64,000 nt of DNA from Siderastrea radians (lineage: Eukaryota > Cnidaria > Anthozoa > Scleractinia > Rhizangiidae). The notes beneath the pieces were generated by a model that was not told the origin of the DNA, ran no database searches, and saw only the letters and a program-made list of their open reading frames with translations. The translations under genes were made by a program, and so were the position numbers. Position 1 is the first letter of the stretch. The number at the start of each line of letters is the position of its first letter. Location: contig OZ024898.1 in NCBI GenBank assembly GCA_964017195.1, forward strand, positions 2,280,001 through 2,344,000, in the 5' to 3' direction. Below, piece after piece: positions 25,302 to 38,400 of the stretch.

Positions 25302-26607
25302 CAGGGGCGTAGCTACCTGTACGCACGCACGCACGTGCGTACCCGAAAAAATGTCGAAGGTTAAAAGAAACACGAAACGAAACAAAACAACAGAAATTTA
25401 AAACAAACGGGAAATAAGCAATGGTTGAAAAAAGCGCCATCGTTGCATCAACTTTCCTCATTCCTTTGAAAAATTAATTTTTCAAAACAAAAGACACCGT
25501 TTTTCGCAAACTCCAGAGAAGCCAAGTGATTGGTGGACTCAATGTTGATGCTAGCGTAGGCAAAGGCGCAAAATTAGGGGGCTGAGGATGACTAAGGCCC
25601 GGTTCAGACGCGAAACTTTTCAGCAGCCGAACTTAATTCGAATTCATGCTTCCTAAATTAGATAGTAAAATTTTCAACATCTACTATTCTTCCGTTCTTG
25701 GGATCACCATTTCTCTGCACGATTGGTTTTGTTGCGCACGAACGAAAGATAAATTTTCTCACTGAAAGGCCATGATGGACTGGAGATGACGGCTGTTCTG
25801 TATCAGCGCTGCTTATCGCCAGATGTTTGAAAGGGGAGAATTATGAAAGCTGTTATTTCAATTGTGCTCTCACAAAGACAAATAATACCCTGAGTATCGG
25901 AGTTTTCACTTTAATTAAACTCGTGTTTGAAACTCAAGTGGCAAAACTGTGACAACGAGGCGTAATGGGTTGAGGGAAAAAATGTCTCTGGACCTTTTTT
26001 AACACATGGACGCAGTTTTTTCATCCTATTGCATATTTTGAGAAAGGACCTATATGAAGCCAGGGGTAATGACATTCATATTGCAAAACCTTTAAAACCA
26101 ACCAATTTTAACTTTCCTAAGTGGCAAACAAAATCGTTCATTCCAAGCAAAATTATAAATGAAATTCTGATCCGCGTGCTGTTAAAATAAAGAACGGGCA
26201 CAATAGCATGGACTGTTAATTTGTAAGAGAGTTTTGATACGATTCAAGGAGCAACAACTGTCTGATTTCCATAAACTATAGTCCATGAAATAACTAGAAA
26301 TGTACTACTGTTTTGGAAGGATACTAATTTTAGACGCATTTCCAGCCATTTGAGAAGACCTAAATTTCAAATTTTCCCGAGGGAGCAGTTCCTTCTCACC
26401 CTCCTAGTATGCTCACGGTTTGACAAGAAAAACTACATAAAACTTTACGGCCTGGTGTCCATTCCATCCATTCATGTATAACCTCACCATACTGTTAAGA
26501 AAAACAAATGCAACCAAGGAATGTGGAAACGATGTGAGAGAACTGAGGTGTTGGGGTGGATTTGGAAAATTGTGCGTACCTCTGGAAAAATCCTGGCTAC
26601 GCCGCTG
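25302..26607. mobile_element. 1.3-kb DNA transposon-like element, CAGGGGCGTAGC ends
   Basis: Begins CAGGGGCGTAGC and ends GCTACGCCGCTG (inverse with one mismatch), flanked by CTTCA at 25297-25301 and 26608-26612. Contains no transposase frame. An inverted relative covers about 59355-61045. Ends of this form suggest a non-autonomous hAT-like element, although a 5-bp duplication is not the usual 8 bp. Confidence 0.65.
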
Positions 26608-26612
26608 CTTCA

Positions 26613-26888
26613 GGATTTCACTTTCACACTGCATCTTCTGTGGCACAATAAATCGAATAGTACAGGAAAATACTTCTCAGTAGCTTTCATTTGAATGATC
26701 CCATATACTTAAGGAATTATCCGGATCCTTTGCGGATTGAAAACCAAAATAGAACTATAAACTGACAACTTTTAATACGTACTGAATATTTTTATGCATA
26801 GCGTATTTAGTGTTTTTAACTTACATTTTAGTTTCTAGTCGTTGTAGCGCGCTTTTGATCATATCTAAAGGGAAAAGGCGCATTATAA
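26613..26888 (+). repeat. Remainder of the interrupted repeat plus a LINE 3' end
   Basis: Resumes the repeat cut at 25302 (CCCATATACTTAAGGAATTA at about 26699), then switches near 26770 to a LINE tail with GTGTTTTTAACTTACATTTT and GGAAAAGGCGC before the TTA run. Confidence 0.6.

Positions 26889-26934
<46 letters not shown>
26889..26934. repeat. (TTA)n microsatellite
   Basis: Pure ATT/TTA run that ends a LINE 3' untranslated region. Confidence 0.9.
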
Positions 26935-26935
<1 letters not shown>

Positions 26936-27959
26936 ATGACGAACTTGAAAGGTGATAGTAGCACGGAAATAATTTATTCACGCAAATATTCGCATCCATC
27001 AGTCCAGAGCCTGATCTTTAGGGTTATTTTTTTACAAGGTTTTTCAACTTTGTTTTTAATGCCAAAACCGTAGCTCAGCGGCCATGGAAGTTCCTTTTCT
27101 AGAGCAAAAAGCAAAAGCTTTTAATGGCGGTATGGCTTTGATAGTTTCTCGTCCGAAAGAAAAGCATTTCATCAGCTGTCAGGCAAATTTACATCGTTTG
27201 CATGACCATCGAGAAAAAAAATCCTTAAAAACACAACACCGATAACTTGATAGAAATGAACTCCTCAACAGCTTTCATTTCACTGGTCCTACTTAAACCT
27301 TTAACCCCCAATAGTGGCAAGAAACTAATTTCTTCTTACAATATCAAAACTTGATCAAACATAGAGATCAAGAGAATAAACAAAAACAGTCATCAAAGAT
27401 AAAGCGGTTTGCGGTTTAAGCGTATTGCTCCAACTATTAGCATAACAAATATATGGACAGTAGTGAGGAGAACATATATGTTGGTGTCAGAACCACCCAC
27501 AACCGCCCCCCCCCCCCCCCCCACACACACACAACCTAACAAACACTGACCGGCGAATGTACCGCTCGATCGCTTCCATTTGAATGGTCACACTTAAGGA
27601 TTTCGCCCTCAGACTTAAAAATTAGAGGTATCTTCTGTGGCACAATAAATCAAGAAGTACATACACCAAAATACTGCTCAGTAGCATCGAGAAGTACACA
27701 GGAAAATACGGCTCAGTAGCTTTGATTTGAATGATCCCATATACTTAAGGAATTATCCGGATCCTTTGCGGATTGAAAAGTAGATCAGAACCAAAATAGA
27801 ACTATAAACTGACAACAACTGACAGCTGTTATTTGAATGTTCGAACTTCATGAAGTTAGAACCAAAATCGGCTCGCTTTGGGAGTTAGTACCAAAATCGG
27901 CTCGCTTTGGGAGAAAGGTAAAAATATTTTTCTCGCTGTAAACTTAGGAGAGGTATAAA
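26935..27959 (+). repeat. Host dispersed repeat copy with poly-C tract
   Basis: Full copy of the repeat, including the uninterrupted equivalent of the Polinton target at about 27017-27030. A run of C followed by CA dinucleotides lies at about 27505-27532. No gene seen. Confidence 0.75.
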
Positions 27960-29085
27960 CCTATGATGTGACTGTGTTGCCGGCAAGAAACAACGTTTAG
28001 TAGTTAAATGGACCCTTGACGCATTTTATAGCAGCTAAAAGCACTCTACATGTATGCCTTAAAAACCCTCTTAATAAAAATTATTGGGTTGTTTTTTATG
28101 TAGATCCTGCAACGTCCCTTAATGCTATTTCGCGGCTGCTTTCTCTGCAGAGTAAAAAATGTTTTTTTATTTTAATTTTATTAAATCGAAGACAAATTAA
28201 GTACAAATAAAAAGTATAGACACGCCAAAAGATTTGGACTGCTTGTGTCGAAACCATAAGCTAAAATAGCAACATCAAGCTCTCCGCGTTGCACTCGGTT
28301 AAGTTTTGCTTGCAGTTCTAAAGTGTTAGAGAGGCTATTGCATGAGAGTCTTGCGTGCATGTATACAACCTTTTTGAGACATTTGAAGTTTGATTAGCAA
28401 TTTTTAAGTAATTATGAGAGCGGAAATGCAAAGATTACTTTTGATGTTGATGCATAAAGTTGTGCATTATCTCACTTAAGGAAAACCGCATGCTAATAAT
28501 TGAACACTAAAGCTTTATAAGCCTTCGTTTTTAAGAAAATATATTATAGTGATCCAACCGCTAGTCGATATCTTGAGCGTTGACGACCAAAAGAAGACAA
28601 ATGTAAGAAAAAGTTATTCGTGAGACTCTCCTCAAGTTGGCTGAAAGTGGTAAGTTTATTTACTCCGAAATCGTTTATACAAAGAGAAAATGAACGTCTA
28701 ACATTGCAAAGAATTTTCCAATGCTAACCGCTGTCTAAGTGTATGCTTGTTCGTGTCGTTTCAAGAATAATTTCAAAACGTAGGCAAACTTTGAAATTAC
28801 AAACGCAATGTACAGTTAAAAGCAAAGTAATTTGTTCGTGGCCTGGATGGGTTTTAGAATAATGTTAACGAGTTTATAAAGTAAAATAAGGCTTACTTTT
28901 GTTTAAATACAACTTGCATGCTTACATGATATCAGATTTGTTTCAGTACAGTATGGTTTTGATTCTTACACTTCGTGGTTAAGAGAGGAAGGTCAATCTT
29001 TATCGTGATACCGTTTACCGGTACCTGAATTTCAAAGAACAAATCAAAGAATAGTCTCGCTACAGTCTTCGTTCAGACGATGGAC
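27960..29085 (+). repeat. GPCR upstream block, copy B (no receptor attached)
   Basis: Matches copies A and C, then continues with sequence found again at about 31880-32150 (AGGCAAACTTTG, TAAGGCTTACTTTTGTTTAA, ATCGTGATACC). Where copy C reaches its receptor, this copy breaks off at about 29040 into LINE-like sequence. The receptor is missing. Confidence 0.7.
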
Positions 29086-29309
29086 TTCTTTTAAAACATT
29101 CCGGTTTAGAACTCAAATCTAGCTATGGATAATTTACCTGTAGACATTCGTAATGAGGATAATTTTAACAAGTTCTTTTTAAACTTGCTTTTAATAAGTA
29201 CTGAATATTTTTATACATAGCGTATTTAGTGTTTTTAGCTTACATTTTAGTTTTTAGTCGTTGTAGCACGTTTTTGATCATATCTAAAAGGAAAAGGCGC
29301 GTTATAAAT

Positions 29310-29312
29310 TCT

Positions 29313-29344
<32 letters not shown>

Positions 29345-29375
29345 TTCTTATTATTATTATTATTATTATTATTTA

Positions 29376-29416
<41 letters not shown>
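29310..29416. repeat. (TTC)n then (TTA)n microsatellite
   Basis: A TTC/CTT run about 40 bp long grades into a TTA run, after a LINE 3' end. The short open frames of poly-serine or poly-tyrosine here are artefacts. Confidence 0.9.
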
Positions 29417-29418
<2 letters not shown>

Positions 29419-30400
29419 ATGATGAACTTGAAAGGTGACAGAAGCATGGAAAAACTTTATCCGCACGCAATTATTCGCATCCATCAGTCCAGAGTAGGGT
29501 CATTTTTTTACAAGGTTTTTCAACTCTGTTTTCAATGCTAAAACCGTAGCTGACCGGTCATGGAGGTTCCTTTTCTCAAGTGGTATGGCGGTATGGCTTT
29601 GACAGTTTCTCGTCCGAAACAAAAGCATTTCATCAGCTGTCAGGCAAATCTACATCGGTTGCATGACCATCGAGAAAAAAAATCCTTAAAAACACAACAC
29701 CGATAACTTGCTAGAAATGAACTGCTCAACAGCTTTCGTTTCACTGGTCCCACTTAAAACTTCAACCCCAATGGTAGCAAGAATCTAATTTCTCCTTACA
29801 ATATCAAAACTTGATCAAACATACAGAGACGAGACTAAGGAAAATCGGTCATCAAAGATAAAGAGGCTTACGGTTTAAACGTCCTGTTCCAACTATTACC
29901 ATAACAAATATATAGACAATAGTGAGAAGAAAATACATGTTAGTGTCAGAACCACCTACAACCCAATAAACACTGACCGGTGGAAAGTACCACTTGATAG
30001 CTTTCATTTGAATGGTCACACTTAAGAATTTCACCCTCAGACTCAAAAATTAGAGGCATCTTCAGTGGCACAATACATCGAGAAGTACAGGAAAAAAACT
30101 GCTCAGTAGCTTTCATTTGAATGATCCCATATACTTAAGGAATTACCCGGATCCTTTGCAAATTGAAAAAGTAGATCAGAACCAAAATAAATCTTTAAAC
30201 TGACAACAGCTGACAGGAGAGCTCTGTTTAACAGCTGTTATATGAATGTTCGAACTTCAGGAAGTTAGAGCCAAAATCGGTTCGCTTTGGGAGAAAGGTA
30301 AAAATATTTTCTCGCTATAAACTTAGGAGATGTTTAATTTAAATACTACAGCTTAGGGGGTATAAACCTATGATGTGACTGTGTTGCCGGCAAGAAACAA
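29417..30400 (+). repeat. Host dispersed repeat, further copy
   Basis: Third complete copy in this region, ending with the same CTTAGGGGGTATAAACCTATGATG words that end the other copies. No coding capacity seen. Confidence 0.75.
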
Positions 30401-31009
30401 ATGTTAGGAAGTTTAAAAGGAATCATTTTTATTAGAACGTTTTTACTAGTTTCAATTAAGGGTTTATGCTTAAAAGTATTTCTTGTTTACAGTTTGTTCG
30501 TAAGGTCATTCGGTTTAAGCTAGCCCACAGGGGCATTTCCTTAGTTTTTGAGTTGTACTGTCTACTGAAAGGATTTGTTGAATTTCAGGTGTGGTATCTT
30601 AAAGTAGGCATGCTTGAGAATGAGAGCTGACCTTGGATTTTACCTACATGAAGATTCCTATTTGGGTTTATAGTTGAGTCTGTAGTTTTATCATCCAGCT
30701 TTTATTGGTTGTCTTCCACTTGTCATTATCGAACATATAGGTGTGTTTCACACGCTGTATTAAGCAACAGGAAGAGAAGCAAAAGTTCCCACGGTCAGCT
30801 AACCCAAACATGTCTACAATTTTGGCATAAAAGAAGCTTGATTGTAGCTGGTAGATAATTAGAATCAGTGGAAAAGTACGGAAATTCAAGACGTTGTAAT
30901 AAAGAAGCTTCAGTAGCAGAGTCTTGGTACCTCTTCGTATTCATCAAGCGAGTCGCTCCTCAACATATTTTGGTGGAGAACCTTCAACACAAAGTTTGGT
31001 ACATTTTCA
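30401..31009. other. Gap without a gene
   Basis: Unique-looking AT-rich sequence between two repeat blocks. It splits what in copy B is continuous (ACAACGTTTAGTAGTTAAATGG), so it is probably an insertion of about 600 bp. Its nature is not clear. Confidence 0.4.
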
Positions 31010-32150
31010 GTAGTTAAATGGACCATTGGCGCATTTTATAGCAGCTAAAAGCATCTCCTATGTATGTCTTAAAAACCCTGTTAACAAAAATTATTATGTC
31101 GTTTTTTATGTAGATCCTGCAACGAACGTCTCTTAATGGCATTCAGCGGCTGCTTTTTCTGTAGAGTAAAAAACGTTTCTTTATTTCATTAAATCGAAGA
31201 CAAATTACAGTCTCTAAGTACAAATAAAAAGTACAAACACGCCAAAAGATGTGGACCTCTAGTGTCGAAACCATAAGCTAAAATAGCAATATCAAGCTCT
31301 TGCTGTACTCGGTTAAGCTTTGCTTGTAGTTCTAAGTAATTATAAGAGCGGAAATGCAAAGATTACTCTTGATGTCGATGTGTCAAGCTGTGCATTATCC
31401 TACTTAAGGAAAACCGCATGCTAATAATTGAACACTAAAGCTTTATAAGCCTTCGTTTTTAAGAAAATATATTATAGTGATCCAACCGCTAGTCGATATC
31501 TTGAGCGTTGACGACCAAAAGAAGACAAACGTAAGAAAAAGTCATTCGTGAGATTCTCCTCAAGTTGGCTGAAAGTGGTAAGTTTATTTACTCCAAAATC
31601 GTTTATGCAAACGAGAAAATGAACGCCTAACATTGCAAAGAATTTTCCAATGCTAACCACAGTCTTAGTGTATGTTTGTTCATGAAAAGAAAAAAAAGAG
31701 GTGTTTCTGTATGTTGATTGAAATTTTCACAAGTTAATTTTTTATACTGCTATATCTCTTCACGATCCCGCTAAGATCTCAAAGAAAACGGAAAATGTTC
31801 CCCATCATGTCTCTTGCTGCTTTTCAAACTGAATGAAAGCTTTTTATGTTAAGCGTTGCCCGTGTATTTAAAACGTTGTTGTTTCAAGAATAATTTCAAA
31901 ACGTAGGCAAACTTTGGAATTACAAACGCAATGCACAGTTAAAAGCAAAGTAATTTGTTTAATTTGTGGCCTGGATGGGTTTTAGAATAATGTTAACGAG
32001 TTTATAAAGTAAAATAGGGCTTACTTTTGTTTAAACACTAATTGCATGTTTACATAATATCAGGTTGTTTCAGTACAGCATGGTTTTGATTCTTTCACTT
32101 GGTCAGGAAAGGAAGGTCATTCTTTATCGTGATACCTTTAACGGTACCTT
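31010..32150 (+). repeat. GPCR upstream block, copy C
   Basis: Similar to copies A and B through 31680 and to copy B again at 31880-32150. It leads directly into the receptor at 32245, as copy A leads into that at 21596. Confidence 0.7.
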
Positions 32151-32244
32151 TCAGTTAAATTTATTTTATTTATTCCAATTTCTTGTTCATTTTCCATCAT
32201 AGATTGCGTTGTGGAAAACGATAATAAAACGGTCTTTGTCTCAC

Positions 32245-33294
32245 ATGATGGCGTTTCAGACCAACAGTTCAACCAATCACAGCACCCCACTCCCTTATTT
32301 GCCGTGCCTCGTCCCTGACGTTTCCATAGAAACACAAGAAAGGCTTCGATTCATCACCAACTCAGTGCTGCTTCCTCTCAATCTGACGTTAGCCGCGATG
32401 TCTTTCCTCGGAAACTGCCTCCTTCTGATTGCCATAGCACGAATAAGAACTCGACAGCATCCCTCACTTGTGCTGCTCTGTAGTTTATCAGTAAGCGATC
32501 TAATGTGGGCGGTTTTGTTCCTCTATAGAGACACGAGAAAAGCCATACACGTCCATCTGTGCCCACCAAAAAGAGAGGAAGAAACCTACCTCTCTATTTT
32601 GTGCCTCTTTTTAACCCTGAGTAACCTGGCAGTCATTAGTAAAGATCGCCATCGCGCAGTCAGCAGCCCTCGGTGGTATCTAAATCACGTGACTAAGTCA
32701 CGTGCTATGAAAGAATCCCTGATTAGCTGGTCATTGAGCGCAACAGCAATGTTAGTTGTTTTAGTAGTTAAACGAGCACTTCCAGAAAAGCTTTCATTCA
32801 TTAACGTAATCATTGGCCTAATATTTGTCGTTGCTTGTAGTCTGATTATTACGACTTGTTATATTGGAATTTTTGTGGCTAGCAGGGGTCATCGGAAAGC
32901 TATGCCACAAATCAGAGCGCGACAATCAGTTGCTGCGCTGACGAGAGAGAAGAAGCTAGCTATCACAGTGGGATTAATTCTCTTAGCGCTTGTGTCTACA
33001 TTTCTGCCTGCTTTAGCTACCCCTGTTGTTCTATCTGCAATGGGGTATAAAAGTAAAACTCCCTTTCGGCCATTTTTCACCATGTTTATTATTTTAAATG
33101 GCCTCTTAAACCCACTGATCAACTGTGGAAGAAACGAATCCATTCGAAGATCAGTGCACCGAATGTTTCCTTGCCAGTGCCATAAAAGGCGTGAACCAAA
33201 GGTAACTCAGGCCGGGGAATCATATTCTCTATCTGAACGTAATAAAGGATCGGTTAAAGAAAATAGCGGTAGCACTTCACATCAACGCCCGTAA
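32245..33294 (+). CDS. Class A orphan GPCR, paralogue of the 21596 receptor
   Basis: 349 aa from the ATG at 32245. The frame extends 36 bases further with only a TTG, and TCCATCATAG at 32192-32201 looks like a splice acceptor, so a short 5' exon may exist. Seen: seven hydrophobic segments, GN in TM1, DRH (not DRY) at 134-136 followed by the shared RWYLNHVTKSRA, NPLIN in TM7, a Cys-rich palmitoylation-type site (PCQCH) and a Ser-rich tail. N-glycosylation motifs (NSS, NHS) lie at the N-terminus. Intact single coding exon. Ligand unknown; DRH may change coupling or constitutive activity. Confidence 0.85.
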   Translation: MMAFQTNSSTNHSTPLPYLPCLVPDVSIETQERLRFITNSVLLPLNLTLAAMSFLGNCLLLIAIARIRTRQHPSLVLLCSLSVSDLMWAVLFLYRDTRKAIHVHLCPPKREEETYLSILCLFLTLSNLAVISKDRHRAVSSPRWYLNHVTKSRAMKESLISWSLSATAMLVVLVVKRALPEKLSFINVIIGLIFVVACSLIITTCYIGIFVASRGHRKAMPQIRARQSVAALTREKKLAITVGLILLALVSTFLPALATPVVLSAMGYKSKTPFRPFFTMFIILNGLLNPLINCGRNESIRRSVHRMFPCQCHKRREPKVTQAGESYSLSERNKGSVKENSGSTSHQRP

Positions 33295-35473
33295 CCCTTC
33301 AGAAAGAGGGTACCTTTTCTATGGGATATAGACCAGATGAAAGATCAGGCCCCACAGAACAGAGTGCTATGCTTGAAAACAGAGTTTGTTTTAATAATAG
33401 CCAAACTGAAATTGATTCGAAATGGTTCTTGTGAAATTCAGAACACGTAAATACATAGCTTCAAAAACACTATACATGTAGAAAATTTCACTCGAGCTGG
33501 TAATTAACCATTACCACTACATTACAAGTTTTATGTTAGAATATCTATACTGTAATATCTCTTATCAGTGCATGTGAAGGTGTTGTTAATGGGCATGCTG
33601 TACTTTGAACTTATGTAGAAATAAAAGGTGAAAACAATCAAAGAACAACATTTTAGTGTTTACAGAGGTATTGTCTTCGCGCAATTTGGCAGACTGTTTA
33701 GGAGAAGGCAACAATACATTTTACCTCAAAAATAGGTTTAAAAACAGTAGATCATTGTGGGCTTCAGTCGCTCGAAATGTTTAAAGCTTACCTATACTTT
33801 TTGCGGGAGGGCGTGGCGTACATGCTCCCATGCTCATGCGCAATCAGCATGATAAGCGCGCCATGCGTGTATATCCCTTTCTCTTCGAAAGTCGGCGCAT
33901 GTCCTGGAAAGATGCTACAAATCAAAATAACATAATTATCTAAAAGTCACTATTCTGAATGATACAATCGAAATGGAAAAAAAACTGAATTGAGCTATTT
34001 TACATTCTCTTAACGTCGTTGCACTTGTCAAAGGACCACGTTCCCCGATTTGTTCTTTGCTGAATCGAAGAAGTCAGAACTTACAGCTGATGATAAGCAA
34101 AAAGAAGAAGCGAAGCCGATAACTGGTGTAGCAGTCCCAAAGTGATCCCTGGAATGTCAGGAACTGGTGGCTTTCTTTTCTATTGCTAGATACCTTTGAA
34201 GTAACGATTACGAGAAAGATAAGTAAAAAAAACCTACCGCAGGAGCCGATGACCTTGCCTACTGAAATAATGTCTGCTGAAAGACGTTTTCATTAATAAC
34301 TCACGATATTATTAATTGTGGGTCAAAGACAATCATATATCGTACACCAACAGACCCCTCGGGAAACGTTACTGAGCCGGACGAATGAGAGAAGATTCAC
34401 CGATAGTCGACGCGTGTGATCATTCGACTTTATCCCGGTTGAAGACCGGCAGAGTGAGCGGTTGAAAAATCTACGTCATCAGTGATGTTATAATTTTTTC
34501 CAAGATTGAGTGACTGGGTGGTTATTTGACTCAAGGCAGAGAAACGCGTTCGCATCACACACACTTCCATAACAGGTCTTAGTGATAGAAAGCGCTCAGG
34601 CCGGACCGGTTGCATCTTTCTTGTTGGCTCTCTCCTTCTCACTAATTTGGGGGTACTAGCAGAGTATGCTAGCCGGCTTTTCTCAGGATACACACACTAT
34701 ACCGCATCAATTTTCTAGGTAGAGCTGAAGCAAGATATACTGATATACCACTACACCCCCCCCCCCTCCCCCTCCCTACCCCGCTGGTCTACCCTGACAA
34801 TGCTCTACAAAACGAACACTGTCTCTATTTACTAGAATCAGGAGTCCTTTTACGACAAAAAGAGATCGACACCAATTTATTTCGACTGAAATGAAAAGAT
34901 GAAAGAGGAAGCTTCTGAGGCAAACCGTAAATTCTGCCAAAACCTGCCCGATAAGTGCTGAAACGACACTCACGCGCTCGCACAGCGGTCAAACAAAAAA
35001 TGCAAGACTTCTTCCGGTTTCTAATGCCTTGAAAACTCGTAACCGGCGATCGGAAAACGCCATTATTTACCCTCGCGTGTTGCTAGCTAAAATCTGGTTT
35101 CGTGTTTCTGGCTGGATTGGTTAGTTCACTAAATGAAACGGAGAAAATATAGACTGTCAACAGCTGATGAAACTTGTCGCTCGGTGATAAATTCGTGAGT
35201 TAACAAACCATGAAACCGTGAGAACGTGGTAAAAGGACGAGCGCCACACGCTGCACCGCTGTCCATCCTGTACTGCAGTCTCGACAGCATTTTGGGTTAT
35301 TTATGTTGCTACGTCATTTTTCAGTGTTCTTATTGGTTGGCTATTTTTGGCCTTGACCGGCGTATAAAACCGAACTGGGCGACTGGGAAAAAACGAGGTA
35401 TAAAAAGAAATGTGTATCACTGCAGAATGTCGAAATCTCTGCAGAAATCGAGTGGAAACTTTCCCCTACACGG
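33295..35473. other. Intergenic stretch before the RhoBTB-like gene
   Basis: No coding region seen. A poly-C/CCT tract lies at about 34755-34780. The last 300 bases hold the probable promoter and 5' leader of the next gene, including an earlier ATG at about 35427 in another frame. Confidence 0.45.
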
Positions 35474-38400
35474 ATGGCTACAAGGCATTTCGGACACTTG
35501 ACAAACGCCCTGAAAATAGTGGTTGTTGGAGACGCAGAAGTCGGAAAAACATGGCTGATATCTCGAGCGCGGGAGCTCTACGCCACTTTGTGCGATGGCT
35601 ACAGTCTCTTCAAGAAACCCTTTGATTATGCATTGGTTTACTCTCCAACGACGTTTGAAACCTATATTACCAACGTCGACACTGGAGATTTTGGAAACTA
35701 TCAGACGAACATTTGGGATACTGGAGGCTGTGCTATCTTCAACTTCGTGCGGCCATTAGCTTACATTCGTGCCGACGTTTTTATGCTGTGCTTTGATTTA
35801 TCCAATCGTGAATCGTTTCGCAACGTGACGGAAAGATGGCTGCCTGAACTTGAGAAGTATCAACCCGGCACACCAGTTGTTATTGTTGGTACAAAGTCTG
35901 ATCTCCGAAACGACGAAAGCGAAGGGTAAGCGATTCATCCCCCCCACCCCCCCCCCCCCTGCCTACCTAGTATTACATGTATCACTTATTGTTGTCGTTT
36001 TGATGCTATAGTATTATATAAATGGACAGTGTTTAAAGGATCCTAGTCAGGCACGCCTTTGTTATTGTTTTGATCTGAAATTTGCGATCAAATTACTCGT
36101 CGAACGTGACAAAACGTCAACAGTTCAACTGGTAAAAATATAAACTGTAGCCTGAAGCTGAAATTTCTTCGCTTGTTTTTGATTTTAGTGCCAGTAAAAA
36201 GGCTTTCGATTATTTTCAGCGCATTTTGGCGACTGTCCAAAAACCTAGAACTCAAAGAATGTTTGTGATCGTAAGCCGGCCAGCCTCGCAGTTCGCCCAC
36301 CCAAAAGCAAACTATATTCAGCGAGCGCTCGCGGAATATGATTTACAAGCGAATCTAGAGTCATAAAGGCTTGGGATCTTGTTTAATTGGGTATTCTTGA
36401 CTTTCCCATCGCCATAAAACACAACAGGCAAATGCACGGAGGGCAGAAATGTTTCCAAAACTCACTCGATCACGCCACTCTGACCACCGCTCGCGAACCG
36501 CATTTAGTTTTAATTAGTGCTAGATAAAGCGAGAACATTTTACATTCCTTTCAAATAGAAGAAACTCTTTTGTTAATAGCTTTTATTTTCTTTGTTATCA
36601 TCGCACAGGATGGATATTCATTTCAATTTTCAAAATACATGAATTGCCATGAAAACAAAACGTACTGCAGCTAGCTAAGGTGTCGACTGCGGCTAACAGA
36701 TCTGATTTACAAAGTTTCAGTTCGCAAATCATTCTTTCTCCTCCTTTTCTGCAATTGCAGGGATTAGTTTATGGAAAACATCGAAGTGTTGTTCTCAGGC
36801 ATCGAAGGCTTTGAAGCTTTCGCCTTAGCGTCGCTACCGGCACTGCAGAGCGAGTCCCGTCGTCACATTTAGAAGACCAAAACATTTCAGCGCGGGAAGA
36901 ACGCACACCGTAAATGAAGTAAAATGTCGGCGAATAAGCTTGACCAGCATTTCAATCTATTGGATATCTTTTGCTTGACTAGTGCAATAACCAAGAAGGT
37001 CCTTGAATAATGATTTCTTTCATAAGCTTGGTTGTTTTGGTACTTCCACGCGAAGGAGAGCATAAACCGCTTAGAGTCCTGGCGTTGTCTCACACATTTC
37101 ACGAGAAAAATAGCAAACAACATCAAAATAACCGGCCAGATGTAACCGCTATTAATGTTTTAAGGCCAAAAAAGTAAATGAAGGCCCAAACTGGCCGCAT
37201 TGGCGCGGATGTAGCTGGATTTCAATTCACTGTGAAAAAATCCTGGTTTTAGATGGCATAGAAAATGGCGGATTTCTCACTCGATGTGCGCAAAGCACTG
37301 TGGGTGACTAGGATCCTTTAACTTACCTGAGACATCTACCAAACCAAAGGTTTTGGGTCTCTAATGATTGAAGAAAGCGGGCCTCCAATAGACCCTTCCA
37401 TGGTTTTTTCAACTTTTGAGAAGGATCAGTTAGCGAAAATTTATCAACAGTGCTTGAAAGAGCGCCTTAAAATTTGTAAACTTGCCGAGTTCAAGAGTAA
37501 TATGTTAGAAAAGAGCAAAGATATAGCTCCACAAAGTCACATAATTGAGCTTGGGGTACCTGTGGGGGGCTCCCCAGTAAAAACGTTTTAGGCTCCAGGA
37601 ACTCCCCACCCTTACTAATTTTCCTCCTGTAATTACGGTAGTCATCAAATTTCTAAGAATATGATTGTCATACTCTTGGCAGAGTATGCTGTCTTACTAG
37701 GTAAATATAAATATTTTTTTGTTTGCAACAGTGAATCTAATGACTTGGTGTCATTTTGTGAAGCCCAAAATGTTACCGAAAAGATGGGATACCTGTATCA
37801 GGAGACCAGCGCACAGACTGGAGAACATGTAGCTGATGCTTTTGAGTCTGCTGTAAAGCTTGGTCACACAAGAAGAAAAGAAGCTAGCGAATCAAGGAGG
37901 TCAAAAATTATCAGTGACAGCTTTGATTCAACCTGGATTCCACCAATGAGTGAGTACAAATATCTGAATTGTTTTCAGTTGCCTAGCTGTAAAATGTATA
38001 GAATACATGTAGCTTCTGGAAATTACTGTGGCTCAGTAGATTGAGTACCACTTTAAATTTTTGTACAATTAAAGAAGCATTAACTGAATTTTCAATGTTT
38101 TCATCTAAGCTTCGCCATGTCTTAATAAACTGGTATCAAATGAGGCACATTCTGTCACTGAACATGTGAGGTTTGACTCTTTCTTCACCAAACTTACTGT
38201 CAACGAGAAATGATTAATGTTTAACAGGCATATTTGTCAATGTTATTGAAATAATTAAAATATGTAACTTAAAATGGTTAAGCACAGTTTCACCCAATCT
38301 TCATGACAAGCAAATTATGTGCCAAACGTAACAAAACATGTAGCCTGTGATGCCTAACTAGATCATGTTTTCTCTTCACGTGGCCATGATTTTTACCAGT

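Noticed and set aside
37364..37591. Open frame with an ATG just upstream of RhoBTB exon 2
   Set aside because: Exon 1 joins 37732 in phase and gives continuous GTPase sequence. Including this frame would break it, and it has no family motif.
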